A stretch of 64,000 bases of DNA from JAEVLT01 sp964484065 (GTDB lineage Bacteria > Bacillota > Bacilli > Bacillales > Cytobacillaceae), in NCBI GenBank assembly GCA_964484065.1, contig CAZAEW010000005.1, positions 1 to 64,000 on the forward strand, in the 5' to 3' direction. The position numbers and the translations under genes were made by a program. This document shows, piece by piece, positions 34,292 to 43,208 of the stretch; positions within the stretch are counted from its first letter, which is position 1, and every line of letters begins with the position of its first letter. The notes under the pieces were generated by a model. That model was not told where the DNA came from and ran no database searches. It saw only the letters and a list, made by a program, of their open reading frames with translations.

Positions 34292-35494
34292 ATGAAGATA
34301 GCGCTCGTGGTTATCAGTCTGATCCTGATCATTCTGATTCTTTTATATGTTGATTTTCAGTTGGGGAGCAAAAAGCATCGGCAGCTTGCCAAGAAAAATG
34401 AATCGCCTGTTTTTACTGGTCAAATTGATATTTTCCCGCACGGAAAGGAACTGGTTGCCGATTTTTTCAGGGAAATGAAGGAGGCGAAATCACATATCCA
34501 CGTCTTGTTTTATATTGTAAAAAACGACAGAATCAGCCGGGAATTTTTTGAAATATTAACAGAGAAAGCGGCTGAGGGAATTGAGGTCCGGCTTCTTCTC
34601 GACCGGCTTGGCAGCATTAAGGCTGATAAAAAAGCTTTGGCTGCCTTTAAGGAAGCGGGAGGAGAATTTGCGTTTTCCAATCGGGTTAAATTCCCCTTTT
34701 TGTTTTATTCGTCACAGGTGCGCAATCACCGCAAAATTTCCATCATTGACGGGAAAATCGGCTATCTTGGCGGCTATAATATTGCCAAAGAGTATATTGA
34801 CAAGGAACCAAAGTTCAGCCCCTGGCGCGACTACCATATAAAACTGATCGGCGAAGGTGTAACCTTTTTGCAGAAGGAGTTCTTGCAGGATTGGGAGGAA
34901 TACGCCGGCATTGATTTACTGAGGGTGAATTCCTATTTCCCCAAAATCGAAAGCGGCGATATAAAACATCAATTTAAGGCAACAGAAGCGGATCTGCTTG
35001 AAGACATCTACTTGCAGCTGATTCAGGAAGCATCTAAAAAGATTACGATCGGCACCCCGTATTTTATTCCAAGTGAAAAAATCTTTGCAGAACTGCTGCA
35101 GGCTGTCGAACGCGGAGTTGAGCTGACGATTATCATTCCGGCTGTATCAGACCATATCCTTGTTAAGGAGGCATCCTACCGCTATTTGCGCCCGCTGCTT
35201 GCGGCAGGAGCAAAAGTATATCAATTTAAGAATGGTTTTTATCATGCAAAAACAGCCATTATTGATGATAAGGTTTGTGATATCGGGACCGCGAATTTTG
35301 ACAAAAGAAGTTTTTTCCTAAACAAGGAAATCAATTGTTATGTTTACAGCCGCACTTTTATCGAACGGCTCGGGGACATTATCCGAAAGGATCTGCTCGA
35401 CTCAAAACCGTTAACGTTATCAGACCTGACCAAACCGAACTTTTTCCGCTCCTTTAAGGAAAGCATCGCCGGAGCCGTGTCCTATTTTTTATAA
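34292..35494 (+). CDS. cls: Cardiolipin synthase / phospholipase D family (YwjE-like)
   Basis: Cardiolipin synthases join two phosphatidylglycerols, or transfer a phosphatidyl group, at the membrane. The 400-residue product has one N-terminal transmembrane helix (about 2-21) and two HKD motifs: HRKISIIDGKIGYLGG and HAKTAIIDDKVCDIGTANFDKRS. The presence of a single helix, rather than the usual two, matches the ClsB/YwjE subtype. The ATG at 34292 follows GAGGAGTGG; a GTG three codons earlier lies inside that site. It is divergent from fadF and followed 14 nt later by uvsE. Confidence 0.9.
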   Translation: MKIALVVISLILIILILLYVDFQLGSKKHRQLAKKNESPVFTGQIDIFPHGKELVADFFREMKEAKSHIHVLFYIVKNDRISREFFEILTEKAAEGIEVRLLLDRLGSIKADKKALAAFKEAGGEFAFSNRVKFPFLFYSSQVRNHRKISIIDGKIGYLGGYNIAKEYIDKEPKFSPWRDYHIKLIGEGVTFLQKEFLQDWEEYAGIDLLRVNSYFPKIESGDIKHQFKATEADLLEDIYLQLIQEASKKITIGTPYFIPSEKIFAELLQAVERGVELTIIIPAVSDHILVKEASYRYLRPLLAAGAKVYQFKNGFYHAKTAIIDDKVCDIGTANFDKRSFFLNKEINCYVYSRTFIERLGDIIRKDLLDSKPLTLSDLTKPNFFRSFKESIAGAVSYFL

Positions 35495-35508
35495 AAGGAG
35501 GCTGCAAA

Positions 35509-36465
35509 ATGAAAATCCGCTTCGGCTATGTTTCCCATGCCATCAGTTTGTGGGATGCCTCCCCTGCCAAAACGGTTACCTTTACCCGCTATCAGCAGCT
35601 CGGGGAGGCTGAGGGCAAAAAGAAGCTGCTGCAGGCAACAAAAGAAAATCTCAGCCATACCTTGAGGATGCTCTATTATAACGTCGCCCATGAAATTGAA
35701 CTTTACCGGTTTTCGAGCTCAATTGTGCCGCTGGCAACCCATCCGGAGGTTCGCTGGGATTTTTACAGTCCGTTTCAGAGCGAGTGGGCGGAAATTGGCG
35801 AAGTCGTCAAAAAGAAAGGATTGCGGGTCAGCTTCCACCCCAACCAGTTCACCCTGTTTACTTCTCCGCAAAAAACCATCACGGAAAATGCGGTTACCGA
35901 TATGGAGTATCATTACCGGATGCTTGAAGCGATGGGGCTGGCCGGCCAGGGGCTGATTAATATCCACATCGGCGGAGCATATGGAAACAAGGAGAAAACG
36001 ATTGAACGGTTTCATGAGAATTTGATGATGCTACCTCCCAAGATCAAAAACGTGATGACACTGGAAAATGATGATAAAACGTATCATGCCGAAGAGACGC
36101 TTCGGGCATGTCAGCGTGCAGGTGTTCCGTTTGTTTTCGACTATCATCACCATATTGCGAATCCCTGTGATACCCGACTGGAAGATCTGCTGCCAGATAT
36201 GTTTCGGACCTGGGAGAATCGGGAAATTCATCCCAAAATCCATATCTCTTCACCAAAATCAGAGAAAGAATTCCGGTCTCACTCCGATTTTGTCAGTGTG
36301 GATTTTATTATGCCCTGTTTGAAGCTGCTGGCAGAACTCGGCCGGGATGTTGATGTGATGATTGAAGCAAAGGCAAAAGATCAAGCCCTTTTAAGGCTGG
36401 TTGATGATTTAAGCAAACTGCGCGGGTTTAAACGGACAAGCGGCGGGACGATTGAGGTAAAATAG
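35509..36465 (+). CDS. uvsE: UV DNA damage endonuclease UvsE
   Basis: UvsE nicks DNA 5' of UV photoproducts in a repair pathway separate from UvrABC; in Bacillus it is associated with spore DNA repair. The 318-residue TIM-barrel protein shows UvdE family metal-site motifs: VSFHPNQFTLFTSP, INIHIGGAYGNKE, VMTLENDD, FVFDYHHH, KIHISS and DVMIEAKAKDQALL. AAGGAGG precedes the ATG. It lies directly after cls, in the same order as B. subtilis ywjE-ywjD. Confidence 0.94.
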   Translation: MKIRFGYVSHAISLWDASPAKTVTFTRYQQLGEAEGKKKLLQATKENLSHTLRMLYYNVAHEIELYRFSSSIVPLATHPEVRWDFYSPFQSEWAEIGEVVKKKGLRVSFHPNQFTLFTSPQKTITENAVTDMEYHYRMLEAMGLAGQGLINIHIGGAYGNKEKTIERFHENLMMLPPKIKNVMTLENDDKTYHAEETLRACQRAGVPFVFDYHHHIANPCDTRLEDLLPDMFRTWENREIHPKIHISSPKSEKEFRSHSDFVSVDFIMPCLKLLAELGRDVDVMIEAKAKDQALLRLVDDLSKLRGFKRTSGGTIEVK

Positions 36466-36505
36466 TGCCTTTTTCAAAGTTATTTGGATGATGGGCGAAA
36501 TAGAA

Positions 36506-36534
36506 GAAAAAAAGAGTCTTTTTTACCAAGACTC
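36506..36534 (-). terminator. sspH terminator
   Basis: GAGTCTT (36514-36520) pairs with AAGACTC (36528-36534). On the minus strand it starts inside the last sspH codons and ends in TTTTTTTT. It also lies at the 3' end of convergent uvsE. Confidence 0.8.
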
Positions 36535-36708
36535 TTCAATCAGGTTTAAAACGGGAACGTCTTTTTCTTCGTCCGGATTTTTCCGAAAATAAATTCTGGC
36601 CATCTTCGTGGTTTCATCCACATGCTGAATAATCACGGGGGTTCCCTCATAACTGACATTAATGACTTCCATTGACTCAACGATTTCTTTTGCTCTGCTT
36701 ACATTCAC
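36523..36708 (-). CDS. sspH: H-type small acid-soluble spore protein
   Basis: This 61-residue protein matches the SspH family of minor small acid-soluble spore proteins (N-terminal MNVSRAKEIVES, NVSYEGTPVIIQHVDETTKMARIY, then KNPDEEKDVPVLNLIEE). Such proteins accumulate in the forespore under sigma-G; their precise role is unknown. A GAATA -35 and GGCAAAAATT -10 upstream fit forespore sigma-F/sigma-G control. It is inserted between convergent uvsE and the argS terminator. Confidence 0.9.
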   Translation of the reverse strand: MNVSRAKEIVESMEVINVSYEGTPVIIQHVDETTKMARIYFRKNPDEEKDVPVLNLIEESW

Positions 36709-36742
36709 TTTTCATCACTCCTTGCCAAAAAATATCCTTTAA

Positions 36743-36772
36743 AATTTTTGCCAATAAGTGAGCGTGATATTC
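36743..36772 (-). promoter_or_regulatory. Candidate sigma-F/sigma-G promoter of sspH
   Basis: On the minus strand GAATA (36772-36768) is 15 nt from GGCAAAAATT (36752-36743), matching the GYATA/GHATR and GGNNANANTW forespore elements. The position, about 35 nt before the start codon, is suitable. Confidence 0.5.
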
Positions 36773-36775
36773 ATC

Positions 36776-36804
36776 AAAAATCCCCTTTTCAGCCGAAAAG
36801 GGGA
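36776..36804 (-). terminator. argS terminator
   Basis: TCCCCTTTT (36781-36789) pairs perfectly with AAAAGGGGA (36796-36804). On the minus strand it follows the argS stop by about 10 nt and ends in TTTTTG. Confidence 0.9.
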
Positions 36805-36813
36805 TAAGTCAAT

Positions 36814-38484
36814 TTACATTTTTTCCGGTGCAGAGACGCCGATTAAAGACAAGGCATTTTTCAGAGTAATCTGCACGGCCTTCACCAATGCAAGGCGCGC
36901 TTTTGTCCGCTCCGGATTGTCAGCATCCAAAACCTTCTCCGCATTATAAAAACTGTGGAAAGTGGATGCCAATTCAAATATATAGTTCGTGATGCGGTGC
37001 GGTGTCCGTTTTACAGCCGCTTCACTGACAGCCTGCGGGAATTCACCAATTTTTTTCAATAAATCCATTTCTTTTTCCGATTGAATTTGCGACCAATCAG
37101 CCTTTTCATCAGCAGTTGCTCCCTGCTCCGCTCCCTGGCGAAGGATGCTTGAGATCCGCGCATGCGCATACTGGGCATAATAAACCGGATTTTCATTTGA
37201 TTCCGAAACGGCCAAATCAAGGTCAAAGTCGAGATGCGTATCGGAACTTCTCATCGCAAAGAAGTAGCGGGTCGCATCGAGGCCGACCTCATCAACAAGA
37301 TCACGCATGGTGACCGCTTTACCAGTCCGTTTGCTCATCTTCATTTTTTCACCGTTTTTGAAAAGATGAACAAGCTGGATGATTTCAACCTCAAGTGTAT
37401 CGGCATTATAGCCAAGCGCCTGAATCGCCGCCCTCATCCTTGGGATATAGCCGTGGTGATCGGCACCCCAAATGTTGATTAACTTTTCAAAGCCGCGCTC
37501 GAGTTTATCCTTATGGTAAGCAATATCCGGTGTTAAATATGTGTATGAGCCGTCCTGCTTGATCAGCACACGGTCTTTATCATCGCCGAAATCAGTGGAG
37601 CGCAGCCATGTTGCGCCATCCTGCTCGTAAATATAGCCGGCCGCGCGCAGGGCATCAAGCGCCGCGTCGATTTTGCCGTTTTTATAAAGCGAGGTTTCCG
37701 AATACCAAACATCGAAACCGACACGGAAATCCTCGAGATCCTTCTTCAATTTTTCCATTTCATACTTTAAGCCGTATTCGCGGAAAAATTCGAACCGCTC
37801 CTCTTCAGCGACCTTCACATACTTATCGCCGAATTCCTCTGCGAGCCTTTGACCGATGCCGACAATATCAGCACCGTAATAACCGTCTTCCGGCATTTCT
37901 TTTTCCATGCCAAGCGCCTGAAAATAGCGGGCCTCAACGGAAAGGGCCAGATTGTTAATTTGGTTTCCGGCGTCGTTAATGTAATATTCGCGGGAAACAT
38001 CATAGCCTGCTTTTGCTAAAATATTGCAGAGTGAGTCGCCGACCGCAGCGCCGCGCGCATGGCCGAGGTGAAGGTCGCCTGTCGGATTGGCGGAAACGAA
38101 CTCGACTTGAATTTTCTCCTTACCTCCGACGTTGGTTTCGCCGTATGCATCACCGGCTTGCAGAACGGCTGGGATCAGGTCGGTTAGATAGCTGTTATTC
38201 ATGTAAAAATTAATAAATCCCGGTCCGGCCAGCTCAATTTTTTCAATCGAAGCTTTGGAACGGTCAAAATGGGCGATCAATTCTTCAGCAATGGCCCGCG
38301 GTGCCTTTTTGGCAACACGCGCAAGCTGCATCGCCATATTTGTCGAGTAGTCTCCGAAGCTTTTATCTTTTGGCGTTTCAAGGATGACATCCGGAATCTG
38401 CTCTTCGGCTGCAAGGCCTGCCTTCAGAACTGCGTCTTTAATTTCTTGCTTCAGTTTGCTTTTTACCTGTTCAACGATATTCAT
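36814..38484 (-). CDS. argS: Arginyl-tRNA synthetase
   Basis: ArgS charges tRNA-Arg. The 556-residue class I synthetase has the N-terminal arginyl-tRNA recognition domain (about 1-85), the HIGH motif in SANPTGDLHLGHARGAAVGD (about 123-142), the KMSKR-type loop (KMKMSKRTGKAVTMRDL) and the DALR anticodon-binding helical domain at the end. It starts with ATG overlapping the upstream ywiB stop (ATGA), so the two are translationally coupled; AGGAGG lies inside ywiB. Confidence 0.97.
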   Translation of the reverse strand: MNIVEQVKSKLKQEIKDAVLKAGLAAEEQIPDVILETPKDKSFGDYSTNMAMQLARVAKKAPRAIAEELIAHFDRSKASIEKIELAGPGFINFYMNNSYLTDLIPAVLQAGDAYGETNVGGKEKIQVEFVSANPTGDLHLGHARGAAVGDSLCNILAKAGYDVSREYYINDAGNQINNLALSVEARYFQALGMEKEMPEDGYYGADIVGIGQRLAEEFGDKYVKVAEEERFEFFREYGLKYEMEKLKKDLEDFRVGFDVWYSETSLYKNGKIDAALDALRAAGYIYEQDGATWLRSTDFGDDKDRVLIKQDGSYTYLTPDIAYHKDKLERGFEKLINIWGADHHGYIPRMRAAIQALGYNADTLEVEIIQLVHLFKNGEKMKMSKRTGKAVTMRDLVDEVGLDATRYFFAMRSSDTHLDFDLDLAVSESNENPVYYAQYAHARISSILRQGAEQGATADEKADWSQIQSEKEMDLLKKIGEFPQAVSEAAVKRTPHRITNYIFELASTFHSFYNAEKVLDADNPERTKARLALVKAVQITLKNALSLIGVSAPEKM

Positions 38485-38903
38485 TTTATTTCCTCCTGAA
38501 AGGTTATCTCTAAATGGTATGTATTGGACTCTGCTGCCCCTTGCATTGAAAAATCATAAACAATTTCTATGCGTCCGTTTCCTTGTTTGGGATCGTATAA
38601 ATGGTTTATTTTTTTCAAAAAAGAAGCAATGGCAAATTTACCAAACGGGAGTTCATAACTGCCTTCCCTCTTCTCTCCAAGCGTGAATGGAAGCCGCATT
38701 TTGATGGCGCCATTTCGTAAAATCAAGGCTTCCATCTCAGCGATTTTAACAGTAGTCCGAATCGTTCCCGTTTCCCCTTTTTCCTGATATTGCAAAAAGG
38801 AAGCATGATCTTTTTGAAAAAACTGTCCATCTGCAGCGGTCTCGATTATTTCTTTACCGTTTTCATGAAAAATAGTCGTTTTTACGTTAATTTTTACCGG
38901 CAT
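38481..38903 (-). CDS. ywiB: DUF1934 family beta-barrel protein (YwiB)
   Basis: YwiB-type proteins form a small calycin-like beta-barrel of unknown function. The 140-residue product begins MPVKINVKTTI after an AAAAGGAG site about 10 nt upstream. It has alternating strands typical of DUF1934 (GTIRTTVKIAEMEALILRNGAIKMRLPF, then GRIEIVYDFSM and YHLEITFQEE). It overlaps argS by 4 nt, the arrangement seen in B. subtilis. An open frame 17 codons upstream exists without a ribosome site. Confidence 0.85.
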   Translation of the reverse strand: MPVKINVKTTIFHENGKEIIETAADGQFFQKDHASFLQYQEKGETGTIRTTVKIAEMEALILRNGAIKMRLPFTLGEKREGSYELPFGKFAIASFLKKINHLYDPKQGNGRIEIVYDFSMQGAAESNTYHLEITFQEEIK

Positions 38904-39010
38904 TGAGAGTGATACTCCTTTTGCTGTTGCCGCTGCCAAATCGAAAATTGGCAAAAATGCTTTACGGCATTACTTCTTATTATACCTTATTCCCCGCACA
39001 ATTCAAAAGA

Positions 39011-39036
39011 AGCCTGCCCCATGCTCGGGACAGGCT
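39011..39036 (-). terminator. speB terminator
   Basis: AGCCTGCCCC and GGGACAGGCT form a 10-bp stem with one G-U pair; on the minus strand it follows speB by about 32 nt and ends in TTCTTTTG. Confidence 0.8.
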
Positions 39037-39067
39037 CCAAAACAATACTCCAGTTCCAGAGAAAACT

Positions 39068-39940
39068 TTATTTGATCCAGCCGAGAATCATTTCGCGGAT
39101 GAATTTGGCAGCAGCATTTGCCGTTTGCTCCGAAGGGTCATAAATTGGAGCCACTTCAACAAGATCAGCACCTACAACCTTCACATCCGACTTGGCAATT
39201 TCATGAATGGAGGCAAGCAGCTCTCTTGAGGTAATCCCTCCAGCATCAACAGTTCCCGTTCCCGGTGCATGCGCAGGATCAAGGACATCGATATCGATCG
39301 TCACATATACGGGACGTCCGGCCAATGTCGGCAAAATTTCCTTCAGCGGCTGGTGAACATCAAACTTGGATATATGCATGCCGTTTTCTTTGGCCCAGTC
39401 GAACTCTTCCTTCATTCCGGAACGGATTCCAAATGAATAGACATTTTTTGGCCCGATGTGCTCGGCAATTTTACGGATCGGTGTCGAATGGGATAGCGGC
39501 TCTCCTTCATAGTTCTCACGCAGATCGGTGTGGGCATCCATATGAATGATCGCCAAATCAGGATATTTTTTGAAAACGGCCTTCATGACTGGCCAAGATA
39601 CGAGATGCTCACCGCCCAATCCAAGCGGAAATTTTCCGGCAGCAAGGATTTGATCAACGAACTCTTCAATCAGATCAAGGCTGCGCTGGGCGTTTCCAAA
39701 CGGCAGCGGAATATCGCCGGCATCAAAATATTTGACTTCCTCAAGCTCCCGATCCAAATACGGGCTGTATTCTTCAAGGCCCGGAGATACCTCGCGAATC
39801 CTTGTCGGGCCGAAGCGTGAACCCGGACGATAGCTGACCGTCCAATCCATCGGCATCCCGTAAATCACGGCCTGACTCTCTTCAAAATTAGGATGGCTTT
39901 TTATAAAAACATTACCTGAATAAGCTTCATCAAAACGCAT
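39068..39940 (-). CDS. speB: Agmatinase
   Basis: SpeB hydrolyses agmatine to putrescine and urea, feeding spermidine synthesis. The 290-residue ureohydrolase carries the binuclear manganese motifs LGGEHLVS, IIHMDAHTDLR and TIDIDVLDPAHAPGTGT. AAGGAGG precedes the ATG. It lies 52 nt downstream of speE, which uses its product, forming the speE-speB operon typical of Bacillus. Confidence 0.96.
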   Translation of the reverse strand: MRFDEAYSGNVFIKSHPNFEESQAVIYGMPMDWTVSYRPGSRFGPTRIREVSPGLEEYSPYLDRELEEVKYFDAGDIPLPFGNAQRSLDLIEEFVDQILAAGKFPLGLGGEHLVSWPVMKAVFKKYPDLAIIHMDAHTDLRENYEGEPLSHSTPIRKIAEHIGPKNVYSFGIRSGMKEEFDWAKENGMHISKFDVHQPLKEILPTLAGRPVYVTIDIDVLDPAHAPGTGTVDAGGITSRELLASIHEIAKSDVKVVGADLVEVAPIYDPSEQTANAAAKFIREMILGWIK

Positions 39941-39956
39941 TTATTATCCTCCTTTT

Positions 39957-40014
39957 TTGGGGGTCTGTCCCCCGCTGCTTTAACACGTTACCTTAATGGG
40001 GGTCTGACCCCTTT
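39957..40014. repeat. GGGGGTCTGNCCCC motif pair
   Basis: GGGGGTCTGTCCCCC (39958-39972) and GGGGGTCTGACCCC (39999-40012) lie 41 nt apart; the second encodes the speE C-terminus. A related element (CCTGACCCC ... GGTCAGACCCC) forms the pta terminator at 49910-49937, and GGGCTCTGACCCC occurs at 62229-62243 over the fdhE start. The origin is unknown. Confidence 0.6.
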
Positions 40015-40835
40015 ACTAAATCACTGACAAACTTCGGCAATACGAAGCATGCTTTGTGCAGTTCTTTTGTGTAGTATTTGGTTTCAATCTCATGGAAGCG
40101 GCTGTCGCTCACCTGCAAAGGATCATATTTTTTTGAGCCGAGTGTGAACGCCCATAAACCGCTCGGGTAAGTAGGAATGTTTGCTGTATAAAGGCGGGTA
40201 ATCGGAAAAATTTCCTTAACGTCCCGCTGAACATTGCGAATTAAGTCGGCTTTGAACCATGGGTTGTCCGATTGGGCAACAAAGATGCCATCTTCTTTTA
40301 ATGCTTTGGCAATACCGGCATAAAAGCCTTTTGTAAAAAGATTAACGGCTGGTCCGACCGGTTCTGTCGAATCGACCATGATCACATCGTAGTCGTTTTC
40401 GCTGCCCGCAATATGCATAAAGCCGTCAGCAACTTTTACTTCAACGCGCGGGTCATCTAATTTACCGGCAATTTCCGGAAGGAATTTTTTGGAGTACTCA
40501 ATCACCTTGCCGTCGATATCGACAAGCGTAGCCTTTTTCACGCTTGGGTGCTTAAGGACTTCGCGGATGACGCCGCCGTCACCGCCGCCGACAACAAGAA
40601 TGTTTTCCGGGTTGGGATGGGTAAACAAAGGAACGTGTGCTACCATTTCGTGGTACACAAATTCATCTCGGACGCTAGTCATGACCATATCATCCAAAAG
40701 AAGCATGTTGCCCCATTCTTCTGTTTCGATCATATCCAGCTTTTGAAAGTCTGTTTGTTCTGTATGTAAGGTCTGCTTCACTTTCATGGTAATCCCGAAA
40801 TTTTGCGTTTGATTTTCTGTAAACCAAATTCCCAT
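39993..40835 (-). CDS. speE: Spermidine synthase
   Basis: SpeE transfers an aminopropyl group from decarboxylated S-adenosylmethionine to putrescine. The 280-residue protein has the family N-terminal beta domain, then GGGDGGVIREVLKH (nucleotide-binding loop), VDIDGKVIEYSKKFLPE, and the catalytic MVDSTEPVGPA loop. The last codons (KGSDPH) are made from a GGGGGTCTGACCCC repeat motif, so the C-terminus may have been altered by a repeat. It is co-transcribed with speB and divergent from pbpG, with a 276-nt gap between that shows no further gene. Confidence 0.95.
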   Translation of the reverse strand: MGIWFTENQTQNFGITMKVKQTLHTEQTDFQKLDMIETEEWGNMLLLDDMVMTSVRDEFVYHEMVAHVPLFTHPNPENILVVGGGDGGVIREVLKHPSVKKATLVDIDGKVIEYSKKFLPEIAGKLDDPRVEVKVADGFMHIAGSENDYDVIMVDSTEPVGPAVNLFTKGFYAGIAKALKEDGIFVAQSDNPWFKADLIRNVQRDVKEIFPITRLYTANIPTYPSGLWAFTLGSKKYDPLQVSDSRFHEIETKYYTKELHKACFVLPKFVSDLVKGSDPH

Positions 40836-41120
40836 CTGTCATCTTCCTTCCGTTCTTCAAGTTTCCAGATCTGCCATTTCCTTTTTCTCATTATCAGCAT
40901 TCTCTTTCCCTTAAAGAACTATCCACATCCAGCCCTTTCGTTAAATATTACAAACACCAAGAAAAGTATAGAGGAATCCGCCAAAAATTCAAGAAAAATT
41001 TACTTTTTAGGTTTAAACAAGGAAATAGGGTCATGTTTTTCCAGAAAAAACGTTTAAAAACATCCTGGTTTTTCCATACTGTTACTATATTTATTTTTCT
41101 ATAGAAACAGGGTGATGTCG

Positions 41121-43184
41121 ATGGAAATCATGACTGATCAAGGGTTTCGAAAAACGATCAAGTATTTGCGGGCATTTATTATCATCAGTTTGATAGGCAT
41201 GATTCTTGCGCTGCTTCTCCTGTTTGCGATTCTTGCCTATGCAAAAATGCTCGGGGCACCGCAACTGGCCGTACCGCAGTCAACCTTGTATTTTTCCAAT
41301 AATAAAACGTTAATTGGAGAAAGCAATAACGGGCAAAAGCGATACTGGGTCCCTTTAAGGGAGATTTCGCCTGACTTAATCAATGCGACCGTTTCGATTG
41401 AAGATAAAAACTTTTATCATCATCACGGTTTTGATTACAAGCGGATTGTCGGTGCGGCCGTCGCCGATGTCAAGGCGTTCGGCAAGGTGCAGGGCGCGAG
41501 CACCATCACCCAGCAGTACGCCCGGAATCTTTTCCTTGAATACGATAAAACGTGGGAGCGGAAGCTGCTTGAAGCTTTTTATACGATCCGCCTTGAAATG
41601 AATTATTCGAAGCAGCAAATTCTCGAAGGTTATTTAAATACGATCTATTACGGCAACGGCGCTTACGGCGTTCAAGCGGCAAGCCAGTATTATTTTGGAA
41701 AAAATGCATCGGAATTGTCGCTCGCCGAGGCATCGATGCTTGCGGGTATTCCAAAAGGACCCGGCCTCTATTCGCCGCTTGTTTCTGAAAAAAAGGCCAA
41801 AGAGCGCCAGCATGTAATCTTAAATACGATGCTCAGCAACGGATATATCAGTAAAAAATCCGCTGCTGCAGCTGCCCGGCAGCCGCTGTCTTTTGTTGGG
41901 AAGCACCCGACGCTAGAGGTCCGGACCGCACCATATTTTCAGGATGCTGTCAAAAATGCACTGAAGTATCAGCTTCATTTGGATGACCGGACGATTGCCC
42001 TCGGTGGCTTAAAGGTTTATACAACGCTGAATATCAAAGCGCAAAAGGCGGCAGAGGAACAAATCAAAAAGAAGGTTGCCAGTAATTCGGAGATCCAGAC
42101 AGCGTTAGTTGCGATGGATCCGCGGACAGGATATGTAAAGGCGATGGTGGGCGGCAGGGACTATATGAAAAGTCCGTTTAACCGTGCGGTCCAGGCGATC
42201 CGCCAGCCGGGGTCAACGTTTAAGCCCTTTTTGTATTATGCAGCACTTGGGGAGGGGTTTACTCCCTCTACCACAATGCGGAGCGAGTTCACGACGTTTC
42301 ATTTTGATAATGGCTCAAGTGATTATACGCCGCACAATTTTAATAATAAGTATGCGGATGGGGAAATCACGATGGCCCAGGCCCTTGCATTATCCGATAA
42401 TATTTATGCCGTCAAAACTCATTTATTTTTAGGAGAGGATTCGTTGCCTGAGATGGCGCGGAAATTTGGAATTTCGACAAAGATGTCAAAGGTGCCGTCG
42501 CTTGCACTCGGGACATCAGGTGTTCGTGTGATTGAAATGGCGAACGCCTACAGTCTTTTAGCCAATGGCGGAAAAAAAGTGGAGCCGGTGCTGATTACCA
42601 AGGTTGAGGATTATAACGGCAACGTGATTTACCAAAAGGAGCAAGAGGATGAGCTTGTGCTCGATCCGGCCAAAGCCTATGTAATGACGCAAATGTTGAC
42701 GGGGATTTTTGATCCAAAATTAAACGGGTATTCCAGCGTGACCGGCAGCACGATTGCCAAGGAGCTCACCCGGCCTTATGCGGGAAAATCGGGATCAACG
42801 GAAACAGACAGCTGGATGATCGGTTTTACACCGCAGCTTGTGACGGCGGTGTGGTGCGGCTACGATGCGAGCAAGCCGATTGATTTGACGGCTGAAAAGT
42901 CGTATGCCAAAAATATTTGGGCTCATTTTATGGAGAGTGCGTTAAAAGGGAAAAAAGTGATGAAGTTCAAGGCTCCCAGGGAAGGAGTTGTCGGGGTTTA
43001 TGTGAATCCGGCAAACGGGAAGCTGGCGACGAAGGATTGCCCGGTTAAGCGCAAGACCTATTATTTAACAGGGACTGAGCCGACTGAGTATTGCACGGAT
43101 CACTTATATCGAGAGCATTCGTCTCCGGTGAAGCAGAGACCTTCGGAAAAAGGACCTTGGTACAAGCGGATTTTTAAGTGGTAA
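41121..43184 (+). CDS. pbpG: Class A penicillin-binding protein, PbpG type
   Basis: This bifunctional peptidoglycan synthase acts at the membrane; the speE-linked Bacillus homologue PbpG (YwhE) works in sporulation. The product (about 687 residues) has one N-terminal membrane anchor (about 20-42), a glycosyltransferase GT51 domain (about 65-240; EDKNFYHHHGFD, QGASTITQQYARN, RKLLEAF) and a transpeptidase domain (about 320-610) with SxxK in GSTFK, SDN and KSGST. Several starts are close; ATG at 41121 is six nt after AGGGTG, while an earlier ATG at 41115 would be too close. It ends in a basic tail. Confidence 0.93.
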   Translation: MEIMTDQGFRKTIKYLRAFIIISLIGMILALLLLFAILAYAKMLGAPQLAVPQSTLYFSNNKTLIGESNNGQKRYWVPLREISPDLINATVSIEDKNFYHHHGFDYKRIVGAAVADVKAFGKVQGASTITQQYARNLFLEYDKTWERKLLEAFYTIRLEMNYSKQQILEGYLNTIYYGNGAYGVQAASQYYFGKNASELSLAEASMLAGIPKGPGLYSPLVSEKKAKERQHVILNTMLSNGYISKKSAAAAARQPLSFVGKHPTLEVRTAPYFQDAVKNALKYQLHLDDRTIALGGLKVYTTLNIKAQKAAEEQIKKKVASNSEIQTALVAMDPRTGYVKAMVGGRDYMKSPFNRAVQAIRQPGSTFKPFLYYAALGEGFTPSTTMRSEFTTFHFDNGSSDYTPHNFNNKYADGEITMAQALALSDNIYAVKTHLFLGEDSLPEMARKFGISTKMSKVPSLALGTSGVRVIEMANAYSLLANGGKKVEPVLITKVEDYNGNVIYQKEQEDELVLDPAKAYVMTQMLTGIFDPKLNGYSSVTGSTIAKELTRPYAGKSGSTETDSWMIGFTPQLVTAVWCGYDASKPIDLTAEKSYAKNIWAHFMESALKGKKVMKFKAPREGVVGVYVNPANGKLATKDCPVKRKTYYLTGTEPTEYCTDHLYREHSSPVKQRPSEKGPWYKRIFKW

Positions 43185-43208
43185 TTTTGAAAATGTCTGT
43201 TCAGAGGG

